DNA of 44,574 bases, taken from the IMG/VR virus record IMGVR_UViG_3300008448_000175, positions 1 to 44,574 of that record. One strand, written 5' to 3'. The notes beneath the pieces are model-generated. The model saw only the letters and a list, made by a program, of their open reading frames with translations. It did no database searches and was not told the DNA's origin. Positions within the stretch are counted from its first letter, which is position 1. Each line of letters begins with the position of its first letter. Positions 36,054 to 42,628 of this stretch are shown piece after piece. Source of the DNA: a virus. The position numbers were made by a program, and so were the translations under genes.

Positions 36054-36868
36054 TGACAAAGTCTAAATTAATCATTTGTGCAGGCGATAGTTATACAGCA
36101 GGAGATGAACTTGCAGGAGATCTTTTCGTAGAAGGGTATACCAGTACATTATATCCTAATAACCAAGAAATGACGGATGAGCGTAAAAAAATAATTGAAA
36201 AATTACAAAAAAAAACTTTACCGTTATGGCAAGATAAAATTAAGAAAAATTTTTACGAATCGGAATGTAAGAAAAAGGCATGGCCTGCTCATTTAGAACA
36301 ACTGCTATCTGGTACCGATGTAATAAATTGTTCAGCACCTGGAATATCTAATGAAGAAATTGTTCACAGAGCAATAGATACTTTTTGTAATTTGAAAAAT
36401 GATTATAAAGCTAATAATATATCAATTATAATTATGGTCACTTCTTATAATAGAATGGGATATCCCATGTATGATGTTAATTATAAAAATGAATATAATT
36501 ATGCTAGCTGGACTTCTGGGCACTTTGAAAATAAAATATCTCCATCTTTTATGGAAAATGATGTTTTCAATTTTTTCTTTAAAATGAAAGATTATGATCG
36601 ATTAGTAAAATCTATCTCTGTATTGTCTCTTGCAAAATTGTTTTTTGAAACTAACGGATGTAGTATACATTTTGTTGATTCGTGTATTTGGAACAATGGA
36701 TTAACGAAATTTAATTTTGAATATAAAGAAAAACTACAGTTTTACAAAAAAATTATTCCAATTGTTTTAAAAATGGCTGATCTTAACCCAGAATATGTAT
36801 TACCTAATCATCACTTTACAGAACAAACACATAAAGAATTCGCAGAACAAATTAGTAAATTAATCTAG
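36053..36868 (+). CDS. SGNH/GDSL-type hydrolase-like protein, copy 1
   Basis: The 271-residue protein starts with ICAGDSYTAGDEL, the block I motif of SGNH esterases with nucleophile S13. Block II is recognisable as NCSAPGISNEEI (Gly oxyanion residue) and block III as MVTSYNRMG. The C-terminal block V reads PNHHFTEQTHKEFAEQI, with H254 as the likely base; the usual Asp three residues earlier is replaced by Pro. Such enzymes remove or transfer acyl groups on sugars. It ends the late operon and overlaps the convergent gene by nine bases. In this operon a role in glycan O-acyl change is plausible. Confidence 0.65.
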   Translation: MTKSKLIICAGDSYTAGDELAGDLFVEGYTSTLYPNNQEMTDERKKIIEKLQKKTLPLWQDKIKKNFYESECKKKAWPAHLEQLLSGTDVINCSAPGISNEEIVHRAIDTFCNLKNDYKANNISIIIMVTSYNRMGYPMYDVNYKNEYNYASWTSGHFENKISPSFMENDVFNFFFKMKDYDRLVKSISVLSLAKLFFETNGCSIHFVDSCIWNNGLTKFNFEYKEKLQFYKKIIPIVLKMADLNPEYVLPNHHFTEQTHKEFAEQISKLI

Positions 36869-37168
36869 TATTCGTTTTGTTTCTTGTCCTATATCTGCCT
36901 TTAATTTATCTACATTTACTTTGAAATCTATCTTTTTGATTTCATCTTTGTATTCAGCAAATGTTTCTACCAATCTATTGGCAACTATATCGCTGTGACT
37001 GTTAGACAGCTGTTCAGCAATATTGATCTCCCATATCCTACCATTGCCAAATTCCAACCTAATTGATTCTAGGTAGTGAACCGGCATGGTATTCATATAA
37101 AGATCTTCAAAGACTTCCGGCCATTCCTGAACAAGATGTTTGGGCGGTTTGAACAGAGGTTTAGGCAC
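36860..37168 (-). CDS. Conserved small phage protein
   Basis: The 102-residue protein (KPPKHLVQEWPEVFEDLYMN, then VHYLESIRLEFGNGRIWEIN) resembles a hypothetical protein I recall from cyanophages. It is mixed alpha/beta, without membrane segments or cysteines. The start is GTG at 37168, eight bases inside the end of the upstream gene, and no ATG offers a better choice before residue 26. Its stop overlaps the end of the SGNH gene on the other strand. Function unknown. Confidence 0.6.
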   Translation of the reverse strand: MPKPLFKPPKHLVQEWPEVFEDLYMNTMPVHYLESIRLEFGNGRIWEINIAEQLSNSHSDIVANRLVETFAEYKDEIKKIDFKVNVDKLKADIGQETKRILD

Positions 37169-37802
37169 TGTTAATTTCTTTGGCCTTTGCCGTTTTCTTT
37201 ACCGGTGGATCCAAGTCGTCTGCTTCTTTACGTAGTCTTGCAGCTTCTTTGTACATTGAATCAGCTTGACTGCGGTAGCTTTTAGCAATATCTTTATCAG
37301 ATAAAACTTCATTAGCGGCCGCCTTAAGAGGTACTACTGCAGGTGTTGATGGAGGAGCAAGGTCTTTGACCTTTACAAGTTCTTGAACTTCGGGGGTATT
37401 TTTCTTAGAACCCGAAACAAACGTGCATAAGTCATCCACTGCACAGTTTTTCTGTTCCGCAATCAATGTATTAAGTTGATGCAGGGCAATTTCACTGCCA
37501 GGCGACGGCATCATCAAAACATCGTCTGTAGGAACCTTGGCCATTCTGTTATCAGCCTTTAGCGCCTGCAACATTGGACGGCCGTCGGAAAATGATCTTG
37601 TAAATAATACTTCACCAAATTCAAATGCAGATTGTGCTTCGGTAGTCTCAACCAACTTCATGATATCGTCATGGTAGTTGTCTGACAGACTGGATACTGG
37701 AATAACCAATGCCTGATTGGATTCGCCGGGTAATGTTCTAAAAGCTACTAGAACCTTAGAGCCTGCCTTTTTCATTTTTCCTACATGTTTTAATGATTTC
37801 AT
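37161..37802 (-). CDS. Conserved phage protein with Lys/Ala-rich C-terminus
   Basis: With the ATG at 37802 the protein has 213 residues. Residues 1-125 form a folded-looking part (VLVAFRTLPGESNQALVIPV, LHQLNTLIAEQKN); a Pro/Ala linker then leads to a helical, Arg/Lys-rich end (SYRSQADSMYKEAARLRKEA) that may form a coiled coil. The GTG three bases earlier is less likely because AAGGA lies six bases before the ATG and only three before the GTG. The upstream stop forms a TGATG junction. It may be a scaffold or DNA-associated protein, but this is a guess from composition. Confidence 0.6.
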   Translation of the reverse strand: MKSLKHVGKMKKAGSKVLVAFRTLPGESNQALVIPVSSLSDNYHDDIMKLVETTEAQSAFEFGEVLFTRSFSDGRPMLQALKADNRMAKVPTDDVLMMPSPGSEIALHQLNTLIAEQKNCAVDDLCTFVSGSKKNTPEVQELVKVKDLAPPSTPAVVPLKAAANEVLSDKDIAKSYRSQADSMYKEAARLRKEADDLDPPVKKTAKAKEINSA

Positions 37803-38020
37803 CACTGTTCCTTTTTCGTGACAGCTTCTAAGAATGCATTTAGTTTATTATAAGTCTTACCAACTGCTTCTAATTCGGCTGCTTTAAACGCTCCTCGTTG
37901 GCTGGCCACATCTAATATGCTTCTTAGTGCGGACAAGTCGTTGATATTTAAATCCGGTGCTGCCGGCTGCGGTGCTTCTGCGGCTGGCTGTGCTTCTGGT
38001 GTTTTTACTTCTTCGTTCAT
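37802..38020 (-). CDS. Small conserved phage protein with Ala/Pro-rich N-terminus
   Basis: The product starts at ATG 38020 (MNEEVKTPEAQ), giving 72 residues. An in-frame upstream start at 38044 exists, but a consensus AAGGAGA ribosome site at 38026-38032 lies exactly between the two and supports the shorter form. The N-terminal 25 residues are disordered (Ala, Pro, Glu), followed by two helices (DLSALRSILDVASQRGAF and LEAVGKTYNKLNAFLEAV). It forms an ATGA overlap with the upstream gene and a TGATG junction with the next. Function unknown. Confidence 0.65.
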   Translation of the reverse strand: MNEEVKTPEAQPAAEAPQPAAPDLNINDLSALRSILDVASQRGAFKAAELEAVGKTYNKLNAFLEAVTKKEQ

Positions 38021-38292
38021 GTGTTTCTCCTTATATGTGGACATGCTAGCATAAAATAAGTCAGCTCTTTGTGATCTTCAAATCCCACATATGTGGCAGT
38101 CTTGAGTTTTCCATCTTGTGAAATACCAGGCTGCCTTTTTATGTAGAATCTTCCCACCAATTTGGATCTGATCCAAGTTTCAACATCTGATCCAAATAGG
38201 TCTACATCGGCCAGTTTTATTTTGGCAAAATGCGGAGCCACTGAATCAACCTGTCTATGATTTAAGATGTCAAGAGCGTTTAGTTTTAACAT
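38017..38292 (-). CDS. Small conserved phage protein
   Basis: The 91-residue protein (LNALDILNHRQVDSVAPHFA, then LVGRFYIKRQPGISQDGKLK, YVGFEDHKELTYFML) is compact alpha/beta with no known motif. It has two aromatic-rich C-terminal strands and no membrane segment. The ATG at 38292 has no ribosome site; an ATTAAATA motif ends five bases upstream, so a very short or absent leader is possible. It is followed by an ATGA overlap with the next gene and preceded by a 24-base gap. Function unknown. Confidence 0.55.
   Translation of the reverse strand: MLKLNALDILNHRQVDSVAPHFAKIKLADVDLFGSDVETWIRSKLVGRFYIKRQPGISQDGKLKTATYVGFEDHKELTYFMLACPHIRRNT
38026..38032 (-). promoter_or_regulatory. Ribosome binding site AAGGAGA that fixes the start at 38020
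   Basis: On the minus strand AAGGAGA ends five bases before the ATG at 38020. It lies inside the 3' end of the upstream gene and decides between two in-frame starts. Confidence 0.7.
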
Positions 38293-38316
38293 AGTGATAT
38301 TTAATTCAACGATAAT

Positions 38317-38715
38317 TTATTGAGACGATTCTTGGCTTAGTCTTTTATTCAACGCCTTAGCAGCACCCATTTTTCTAACATCGCCGGCAAACAGATACAG
38401 TTCAAAGGCTGCTTTTTCTGATAATACTTTAATGTATCGTTTTTGTAAATGGAAGGGCGAATCTAGATATTGATCCATCCAAACTAGAACTTGCGGTCCT
38501 ATTGTAAGATCTTTTGGAAGTTCTATTTTGTAAGTTTTAATTTCTGATTTGGTTTCTACAAATTCTAGACATTGGTCAGTCATACGTAGGCCACCAACAT
38601 CTTTGCCTCGAGTACTTAACCACCAAACAGCACGAAATTTTTTAACATATTCGGCATCATGTGGCTGTCCAGCAGCTTTGAGGAATACCGAAGTATAGGT
38701 ATCCTTGCGGTCCAT
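38317..38715 (-). CDS. Conserved phage protein of unknown function
   Basis: The 132-residue protein has an N-terminal helix (DAEYVKKFRAVWWLSTRG), a beta middle (LRMTDQCLEFVETKSEIKTY) and a C-terminal helical half (AAFELYLFAGDVRKMGAAKALNKRL). It resembles a hypothetical protein that I recall in cyanophages. No catalytic motif or membrane segment is visible. The ATG at 38715 follows the previous stop by three bases with a weak GAG-type ribosome site, so it is part of the same transcript as the gene at 38719. Confidence 0.6.
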   Translation of the reverse strand: MDRKDTYTSVFLKAAGQPHDAEYVKKFRAVWWLSTRGKDVGGLRMTDQCLEFVETKSEIKTYKIELPKDLTIGPQVLVWMDQYLDSPFHLQKRYIKVLSEKAAFELYLFAGDVRKMGAAKALNKRLSQESSQ

Positions 38716-38718
38716 ATA

Positions 38719-39003
38719 TTACTCTATCTTTTCGCCTTGACTGAGTTTATAAACTGCAAAGTCTTGAGTCTTGAAAAGTCGATTAAGTTTTTTTGCAAGA
38801 TTGTGCGCATGACCGGGATTACTAAATGAAACTTTCTTGTATTTAGGACCGGGGTAACTAGCCACCAGACTACCACTCTTTAGATTGAATGGCTCACCTT
38901 TATAAAACACAGCCCAGATGGCATCGCTTTCAAGAATTTGTTCAATCTTAAAAGTGTCCTTATTGGCATGTTCAAGTATAACTTTGGGTTTTGGTCTGCT
39001 CAT
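38719..39003 (-). CDS. Small conserved phage protein with its own late promoter motif
   Basis: The 94-residue basic protein (DAIWAVFYKGEPFNLKSGSL, SNPGHAHNLAKKLNRLFKTQ, DFAVYKL) looks like a small alpha/beta fold that could bind nucleic acid, judged only from charge. It starts at ATG 39003 after a 30-base leader that follows a GATAAATA motif and carries an AGGAAA ribosome site. Homologs are familiar to me as hypothetical proteins of marine T4-like phages. Function unknown. Confidence 0.6.
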   Translation of the reverse strand: MSRPKPKVILEHANKDTFKIEQILESDAIWAVFYKGEPFNLKSGSLVASYPGPKYKKVSFSNPGHAHNLAKKLNRLFKTQDFAVYKLSQGEKIE

Positions 39004-39033
39004 TAATACGTGTTTCCTAATTAACCACGTATA

Positions 39034-39041
39034 TATTTATC
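39034..39041 (-). promoter_or_regulatory. Late promoter motif GATAAATA (minus strand)
   Basis: Read on the minus strand this is GATAAATA, an exact NATAAATA match in the 36-base gap upstream of the gene ending at 39003. It is the same octamer as at 24879 on the plus strand and shows that part of the minus-strand cluster is probably transcribed late. Confidence 0.55.
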
Positions 39042-39294
39042 AAGAACCGAACCCACCTCCATCGAACTTAACGTCAATTTTGGTAGTTGATTCACGTATT
39101 TCCGCTAACATAGCGTGTATTTCTTGAACGGTGCGACCTAATTTAGATGTTAATACTGCTAATTCAGCAGTTAGGTCTTTGGCTTCTTGTATTGATATCC
39201 TAATATCTTTTTGTTGGCTGCGTTCAGCAGCAGCTACTCTGGCCAGCAATCGTTCAACACCAGGTAGATTTGTGGGTAAGTTATTTTGCAACAT
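39040..39294 (-). CDS. Small coiled-coil phage protein
   Basis: The 84-residue product has a long helix with heptad spacing (ERLLARVAAAERSQQKDIRI through VQEIHAMLAEIRE), followed by a short Gly-rich tail ending FGS. This suggests a coiled-coil oligomer. There are no cysteines. Its ATG lies 14 bases inside the end of the upstream gene. Similar short proteins occur in marine T4-like phages as hypothetical proteins; a chaperone or scaffold role is possible but unproven. Confidence 0.6.
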   Translation of the reverse strand: MLQNNLPTNLPGVERLLARVAAAERSQQKDIRISIQEAKDLTAELAVLTSKLGRTVQEIHAMLAEIRESTTKIDVKFDGGGFGS

Positions 39295-39757
39295 TTGCCA
39301 GCACCTGCCGCATTTCTAGTTCAGTTCTAAAGGGACCTTGATAGGTGTATCTTTGCAAGGTAATCAACTTAGGACAAAAACTCTTGACCCACCCTTTGTC
39401 AAACTTAATTACATAATAACCTGCACAATACAAACTTTTTGAATCGCTGCTTTTTGTAAATAATGGTAGTTTACGTTTGATGTCAAACATAGCATTGTGT
39501 GGTTCGGTACTTGTCGAGTAGCCGTGAACTTCATTCGGCAAGGCATTGTCTGCTTCTTTGACAATCTTAGCAACAAAGAAATCTTTACCAAATTGTCGAG
39601 TTAGACTTTCTTTAGTGTCATAAATTTTAATGCCTAGTTCGTTGCTGAGAATAAAACGATTGTCTTCGTTCTTTCTCAGTGTGGCAAACTTTGCGCCATC
39701 TTTTTCAACAATCCAGAATTTGTTTTCGATAATTGGTTTAGCATGTAAATCGGTCAT
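39281..39757 (-). CDS. Conserved phage protein of unknown function
   Basis: The 158-residue protein opens with KFWIVEKDGAKFATLRKNED, then EVHGYSTSTEPHNAMFDIKR, CAGYYVIKFDKGWVKSFCPK and a final TYQGPFRTELEMRQVLANV. The mixed beta pattern and two separated cysteines show no motif I can identify. I recall similar proteins beside the RNase H gene in cyanophages. The ATG overlaps the nuclease stop as ATGA, so translation is coupled to it. Confidence 0.6.
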   Translation of the reverse strand: MTDLHAKPIIENKFWIVEKDGAKFATLRKNEDNRFILSNELGIKIYDTKESLTRQFGKDFFVAKIVKEADNALPNEVHGYSTSTEPHNAMFDIKRKLPLFTKSSDSKSLYCAGYYVIKFDKGWVKSFCPKLITLQRYTYQGPFRTELEMRQVLANVAK

Positions 39758-40740
39758 AGTGTATACCTCGCATTAAGTGGCTCAGCATAAGCCTGTGCCT
39801 GATCTGCAATCTTCTTAAGATCATACAGATTGCAAAATTTCATTAATCTAATTCCTACCTGGCTGACATTTTTATTTGCCTGTGTTGCTGTTGCAATAGT
39901 TTCAGACATGATCTGTCTAATGTCATTAGGTTGTGCTGTAAGATCAATCAGCTGTCGATTGCGTTCATAGTCTTCGAGCACACGATGTTCTTCGCCGTTG
40001 TGGTCGGACCAACGCTGAAGCATGAGATTGTTCCACGAGTAGCCTTTTGTGTCTCGGTCACCGTAGGCCTCACGGAGACCAACCTTATTCTTTGTGCCTT
40101 TTTCACGTACTCCCGGATATGCACTGAATACGTTGTCTGAGGTATCACCTCGCATACACTTTTCAAAAAGTAGCCATTGTGGGTCCGGAGCCGCTTTGAC
40201 TTCTTGAGTTTTTTTATCAATGATGGGCTTATTCTTTTTATCAAAGTAGCCTTCGTGCGTGATAGTGATTTCGGTGACGCCATTGTATTGTTTCACGTTT
40301 GGTGCAATTAGTTGTACAAAATCTGTGTCTGTCGAAATGATTACATGATTATCGTCAGGATGACTCTGAATCCAGCCTGCAATCAAATCATCGGCTTCTA
40401 GTCTAGGATGTTGCAATACTGAACAGTTTGTTTTTTCAGTTACAAAATCTTTAAATGTATCGAACGCTTCCCAAAACACACGTTCTTCTTCTGCTTCTCG
40501 CTCTGTATGTGCCGCACGAGCAGCAGTACGTTGGGCTTTATACGGCTTATAAAAATCTTTACGCCAGCTTCTACCTTCTAAGAAGAATACCACGTGTGTG
40601 CCGCCGAAGTCTTGCCATGCTTTTTTAATGCTATTAAGAGTAATATGAAATGCCATGCCTAACTTAATGTCAGCATCACCGTTGATAACGTGCCTTGCAC
40701 GAAAGAAAGTGTTTGCAGTATCAACTAAAATATATGTCAT
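39754..40740 (-). CDS. rnh: FEN-type 5'-3' exonuclease / T4 RNase H-like protein
   Basis: The 328-residue protein carries the acidic residues of FEN nucleases in order: YILVDTANTFFRAR (first metal Asp), PRLEADDLIAGW (EADD), IISTDTDFVQL (DxD) and RGDTSDNV (GDxxDN), then a helix-hairpin-like region. T4 RNase H (305 residues) has the same order; it removes RNA primers and flaps on the lagging strand. Lys/Arg-rich SWRKDFYKPYKAQR precedes the metal sites, as in the family's helical arch. It overlaps both neighbours as ATGA. I assign it to replication. Confidence 0.88.
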   Translation of the reverse strand: MTYILVDTANTFFRARHVINGDADIKLGMAFHITLNSIKKAWQDFGGTHVVFFLEGRSWRKDFYKPYKAQRTAARAAHTEREAEEERVFWEAFDTFKDFVTEKTNCSVLQHPRLEADDLIAGWIQSHPDDNHVIISTDTDFVQLIAPNVKQYNGVTEITITHEGYFDKKNKPIIDKKTQEVKAAPDPQWLLFEKCMRGDTSDNVFSAYPGVREKGTKNKVGLREAYGDRDTKGYSWNNLMLQRWSDHNGEEHRVLEDYERNRQLIDLTAQPNDIRQIMSETIATATQANKNVSQVGIRLMKFCNLYDLKKIADQAQAYAEPLNARYTL

Positions 40741-41177
40741 AGATTGTTTTTTCTAACAGAATTAATATCAATAACGCCAGTGTTAACAGCACCTCCAAAA
40801 TCTCCGTCAACTACTACATTAGCGCAGAGTTCACGGAACCAACGATCTACAATTTCTTCATCTTTGTCGCCATCAAATCCGTATCCTTCTTGCTTTAATT
40901 TTAACACAAATTGCTCGTTCCAGTCAAGTTCAAAAAAGCCATTACGAATGTTGTCTTTGTTAACGTGCGTGTTAAGCACACCTACCCAGGGTTCTTTTAA
41001 TTTAGTGGCGCGATCTTTTGGACTTAGTTTGGCAGTTTCTTCTGCTTCTTTGGCACGTTCTGCAGACGCAACTGCATCTTTAGCGATCTTTGTGGATTCT
41101 TCTGCCAGCTTTACTGCGGCTTCAGTTTCTGCTTTGAGTTTATCAATGCCAAATAATTTTTCTATAAATCGTTTCAT
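40737..41177 (-). CDS. Conserved phage protein with N-terminal coiled coil
   Basis: From ATG 41177 the product has 146 residues. A basic amphipathic start (MKRFIEKLFG) leads to an Ala/Lys/Glu coiled coil (residues about 12-55), then a conserved-looking folded part (EPWVGVLNTHVNKDNIRNGF, FELDWNEQFVLKLKQEGYGF, VDRWFRELC). I recall the C-terminal part from cyanophage hypothetical proteins, often next to the nuclease. The GTG four codons earlier is possible, but the ATG makes a TAATG junction with the queE stop. It may associate with membrane or DNA; function unknown. Confidence 0.62.
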   Translation of the reverse strand: MKRFIEKLFGIDKLKAETEAAVKLAEESTKIAKDAVASAERAKEAEETAKLSPKDRATKLKEPWVGVLNTHVNKDNIRNGFFELDWNEQFVLKLKQEGYGFDGDKDEEIVDRWFRELCANVVVDGDFGGAVNTGVIDINSVRKNNL

Positions 41178-42031
41178 TAAGTACCCCACTCATTTTTAAA
41201 CAACGGCACCTGCAATCTATCACTGTAGCGTAGACCATTCTTCATTGCTAATAATGCTACATTTTTATTGTTTAGTGCGTAAACGCTTTCTACCCCTCCC
41301 ACTGGCATTAGATAAACGTGTCCTTTAAATCCTGCTTTACGATAAGCGGCAATAGCGCACTCTGCGTCGGCAAAGTCTTGTTCTGTAGCAATAACAAATT
41401 TTAAGTATGCTGTGCCAACTTGTTCGTATTCACAAACTACTTCTGGTAGAATTGCTTCTTCCCACTTCTCACCACTGCATGGAAGTTTAGCACTTACACT
41501 AAATGTAACTTCTCTAGCAAAATCCATATTAGGCATTTGCCATTCTACTAGATATTCTTTAAACTCTTCTGTTAGCTTTTGAGTACCGTTTGTTTCAAAT
41601 GTAATTTCTTTTAGGCCTGCCATTTTAGGATGACGTAGCAAGTCTGGATAAGCACGTTGCCACCCTAGCAAAGGTTCACCGCCTGTGATAACAAGATGTT
41701 CATCCTTCCATTTGTTGTGGGGCAGTATCTCTTCAATACGTTCTGCAATAGCATCGCTAGTAAGCATTGGACTAAGATCCTTAAAGCGTGGGTCCCATGA
41801 TGCATAACTATCACAACCAGTACTAACTAACGGAAGTTCTTCATAGACTTTAAATTCAGTGATGCGTTCAGAGATAGATTCAACTTCTTTGCTTAGTTCG
41901 CCGCGAGGCATACCAAATCCTGCACATTTAAAGTTACATCCAAATGTACGTAGAAACACACTAGGTACCCCCATGTACCTGCCTTCACCTTGTATGCTGT
42001 AAAACAGCTCTGCGATTTTAATTTTACTCAT
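41177..42031 (-). CDS. queE: QueE-like 7-carboxy-7-deazaguanine synthase (radical SAM)
   Basis: The 284-residue protein has the QueE start FYSIQGEGRYMGVPSVFLRT, the core cysteines GCNFKC (C32, C36), the SAM strand LVITGGEPLL and FETNGT. In usual QueE the third cysteine follows two residues later, just before Asp-Thr/Ser. Here CDSYASW appears only at C73, after a 36-residue stretch (AGFGMPRGELSKE onward), so the cluster loop is enlarged. QueE makes CDG from CPH4 in the preQ0 pathway, which phages use for 7-deazaguanine DNA modification against restriction. The partners folE, queD, queC and a transglycosylase are not in this window. A sigma70-like promoter abuts the ATG. Confidence 0.85.
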   Translation of the reverse strand: MSKIKIAELFYSIQGEGRYMGVPSVFLRTFGCNFKCAGFGMPRGELSKEVESISERITEFKVYEELPLVSTGCDSYASWDPRFKDLSPMLTSDAIAERIEEILPHNKWKDEHLVITGGEPLLGWQRAYPDLLRHPKMAGLKEITFETNGTQKLTEEFKEYLVEWQMPNMDFAREVTFSVSAKLPCSGEKWEEAILPEVVCEYEQVGTAYLKFVIATEQDFADAECAIAAYRKAGFKGHVYLMPVGGVESVYALNNKNVALLAMKNGLRYSDRLQVPLFKNEWGT

Positions 42032-42036
42032 AATAT

Positions 42037-42066
42037 ATTATACACTATTTTCCACAGGTGCGTCAA
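42037..42066 (-). promoter_or_regulatory. Sigma70-like promoter upstream of queE
   Basis: On the minus strand TTGACG (42066-42061) and TATAAT (42042-42037) are separated by 18 bases. This is a five-of-six -35 box and a perfect -10 box, at the end of the AbrB-like gene. Initiation at normal distance would fall close to the queE ATG at 42031, leaving almost no leader. Host polymerase could read this promoter early in infection. Confidence 0.5.
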
Positions 42067-42223
42067 CCTTTTTCAAAAGCCAACTACCGTCTTTTTGATC
42101 TATCCATTTCAATGTGTCTCCTTCTTTCCAACCTGCCTGTTCTAGCAGTTCCGGTGGAAAAGTTAATATGGCATCCCCACTACCATCGTCAGTTTCTTCT
42201 AGGTTAAGTGTCCAACTTTTCAA
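42038..42223 (-). CDS. AbrB/SpoVT-like small protein with TTG start
   Basis: The core reads GDAILTFPPELLEQAGWKEGDTLKW, the swapped-hairpin AbrB/MazE pattern (a Pro-Pro-x-Leu-Leu turn, then a Gly-Trp-x-x-Gly-Asp motif), followed by a C-terminal strand and tail. Such proteins bind DNA as dimers or act as antitoxins; small phage versions of unknown role are common. There is no ATG: a TAG lies upstream in frame. AGGAG sits six bases before the TTG at 42223 and none before the TTG at 42229, so a 61-residue product from 42223 is best. No toxin gene is adjacent. Confidence 0.6.
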   Translation of the reverse strand: MKSWTLNLEETDDGSGDAILTFPPELLEQAGWKEGDTLKWIDQKDGSWLLKKVDAPVENSV

Positions 42224-42236
42224 TTTCAACTCCTAA

Positions 42237-42434
42237 TTAAATTGTGTTCTCATTTTGCTTCTTCCAGTCTTGATGTCTACGTCGACGACATTCTTCTTTG
42301 ACATCAATAGGAATATCAGGATGCCATTCAGATAGACTACAATCATATATTTTGTACTCCGGCATACTGATTTGAGACAATACCAAAATCCAAATCACAC
42401 AAGCAACAATAAATCCGATGACGTATTTGATCAT
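42237..42434 (-). CDS. Small single-pass membrane protein
   Basis: The 65-residue product has one hydrophobic helix at residues 4-22 (YVIGFIVACVIWILVLS), then a soluble part with two cysteines (YDCSLSEWHPD and EECRRRR) and a polar, basic end. With a Lys before the helix and the charged end after it, either orientation is possible. I recall similar proteins from cyanophages. It overlaps the upstream gene as ATGA. It could act at the host membrane, but no function is established. Confidence 0.62.
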   Translation of the reverse strand: MIKYVIGFIVACVIWILVLSQISMPEYKIYDCSLSEWHPDIPIDVKEECRRRRHQDWKKQNENTI

Positions 42435-42628
42435 ATTCTATCGCTCAACAATATTTTACACATCATTGCATCGTGTTCGTTATGAAATCGAAATGTCATC
42501 TGATCAGTTTCTGGATGACTAGTGTATCGATCGCCCGGCAAGCCAAAGTGTTCTAACACCATAGCACAGGTTTCATTCCACCAAAAACCAGTTTGTTCTT
42601 GTTTCCAAGGAACTAGAATTTCATTCAC
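42431..42628 (-). CDS. Small unknown phage protein with GTG start
   Basis: The 65-residue protein (LVPWKQEQTGFWWNETCAMV, then DRYTSHPETDQMTFRFHNEH) is rich in Trp, His and Met and contains two cysteines. It starts at GTG 42628, eight bases after a GAGGA ribosome site; the ATG at 42624 is in another frame and ends at once. It overlaps the SGNH gene upstream and the membrane protein downstream. Its aromatic, His-rich make-up suggests a compact fold, but I recognise no family. Confidence 0.55.
   Translation of the reverse strand: MNEILVPWKQEQTGFWWNETCAMVLEHFGLPGDRYTSHPETDQMTFRFHNEHDAMMCKILLSDRI

Noticed and set aside
38021-38044. Upstream start for the small gene at 37802-38020
   Set aside because: AAGGAGA lies between the two starts at ideal distance for the ATG at 38020, which also gives an ATGA junction with the upstream gene.
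40744-41199. Plus-strand 151-residue frame
   Set aside because: It is the antisense image of the coupled gene at 40737-41177; its Ser/Ala-rich protein mirrors a coiled coil read backwards, and no ribosome site or promoter is present.
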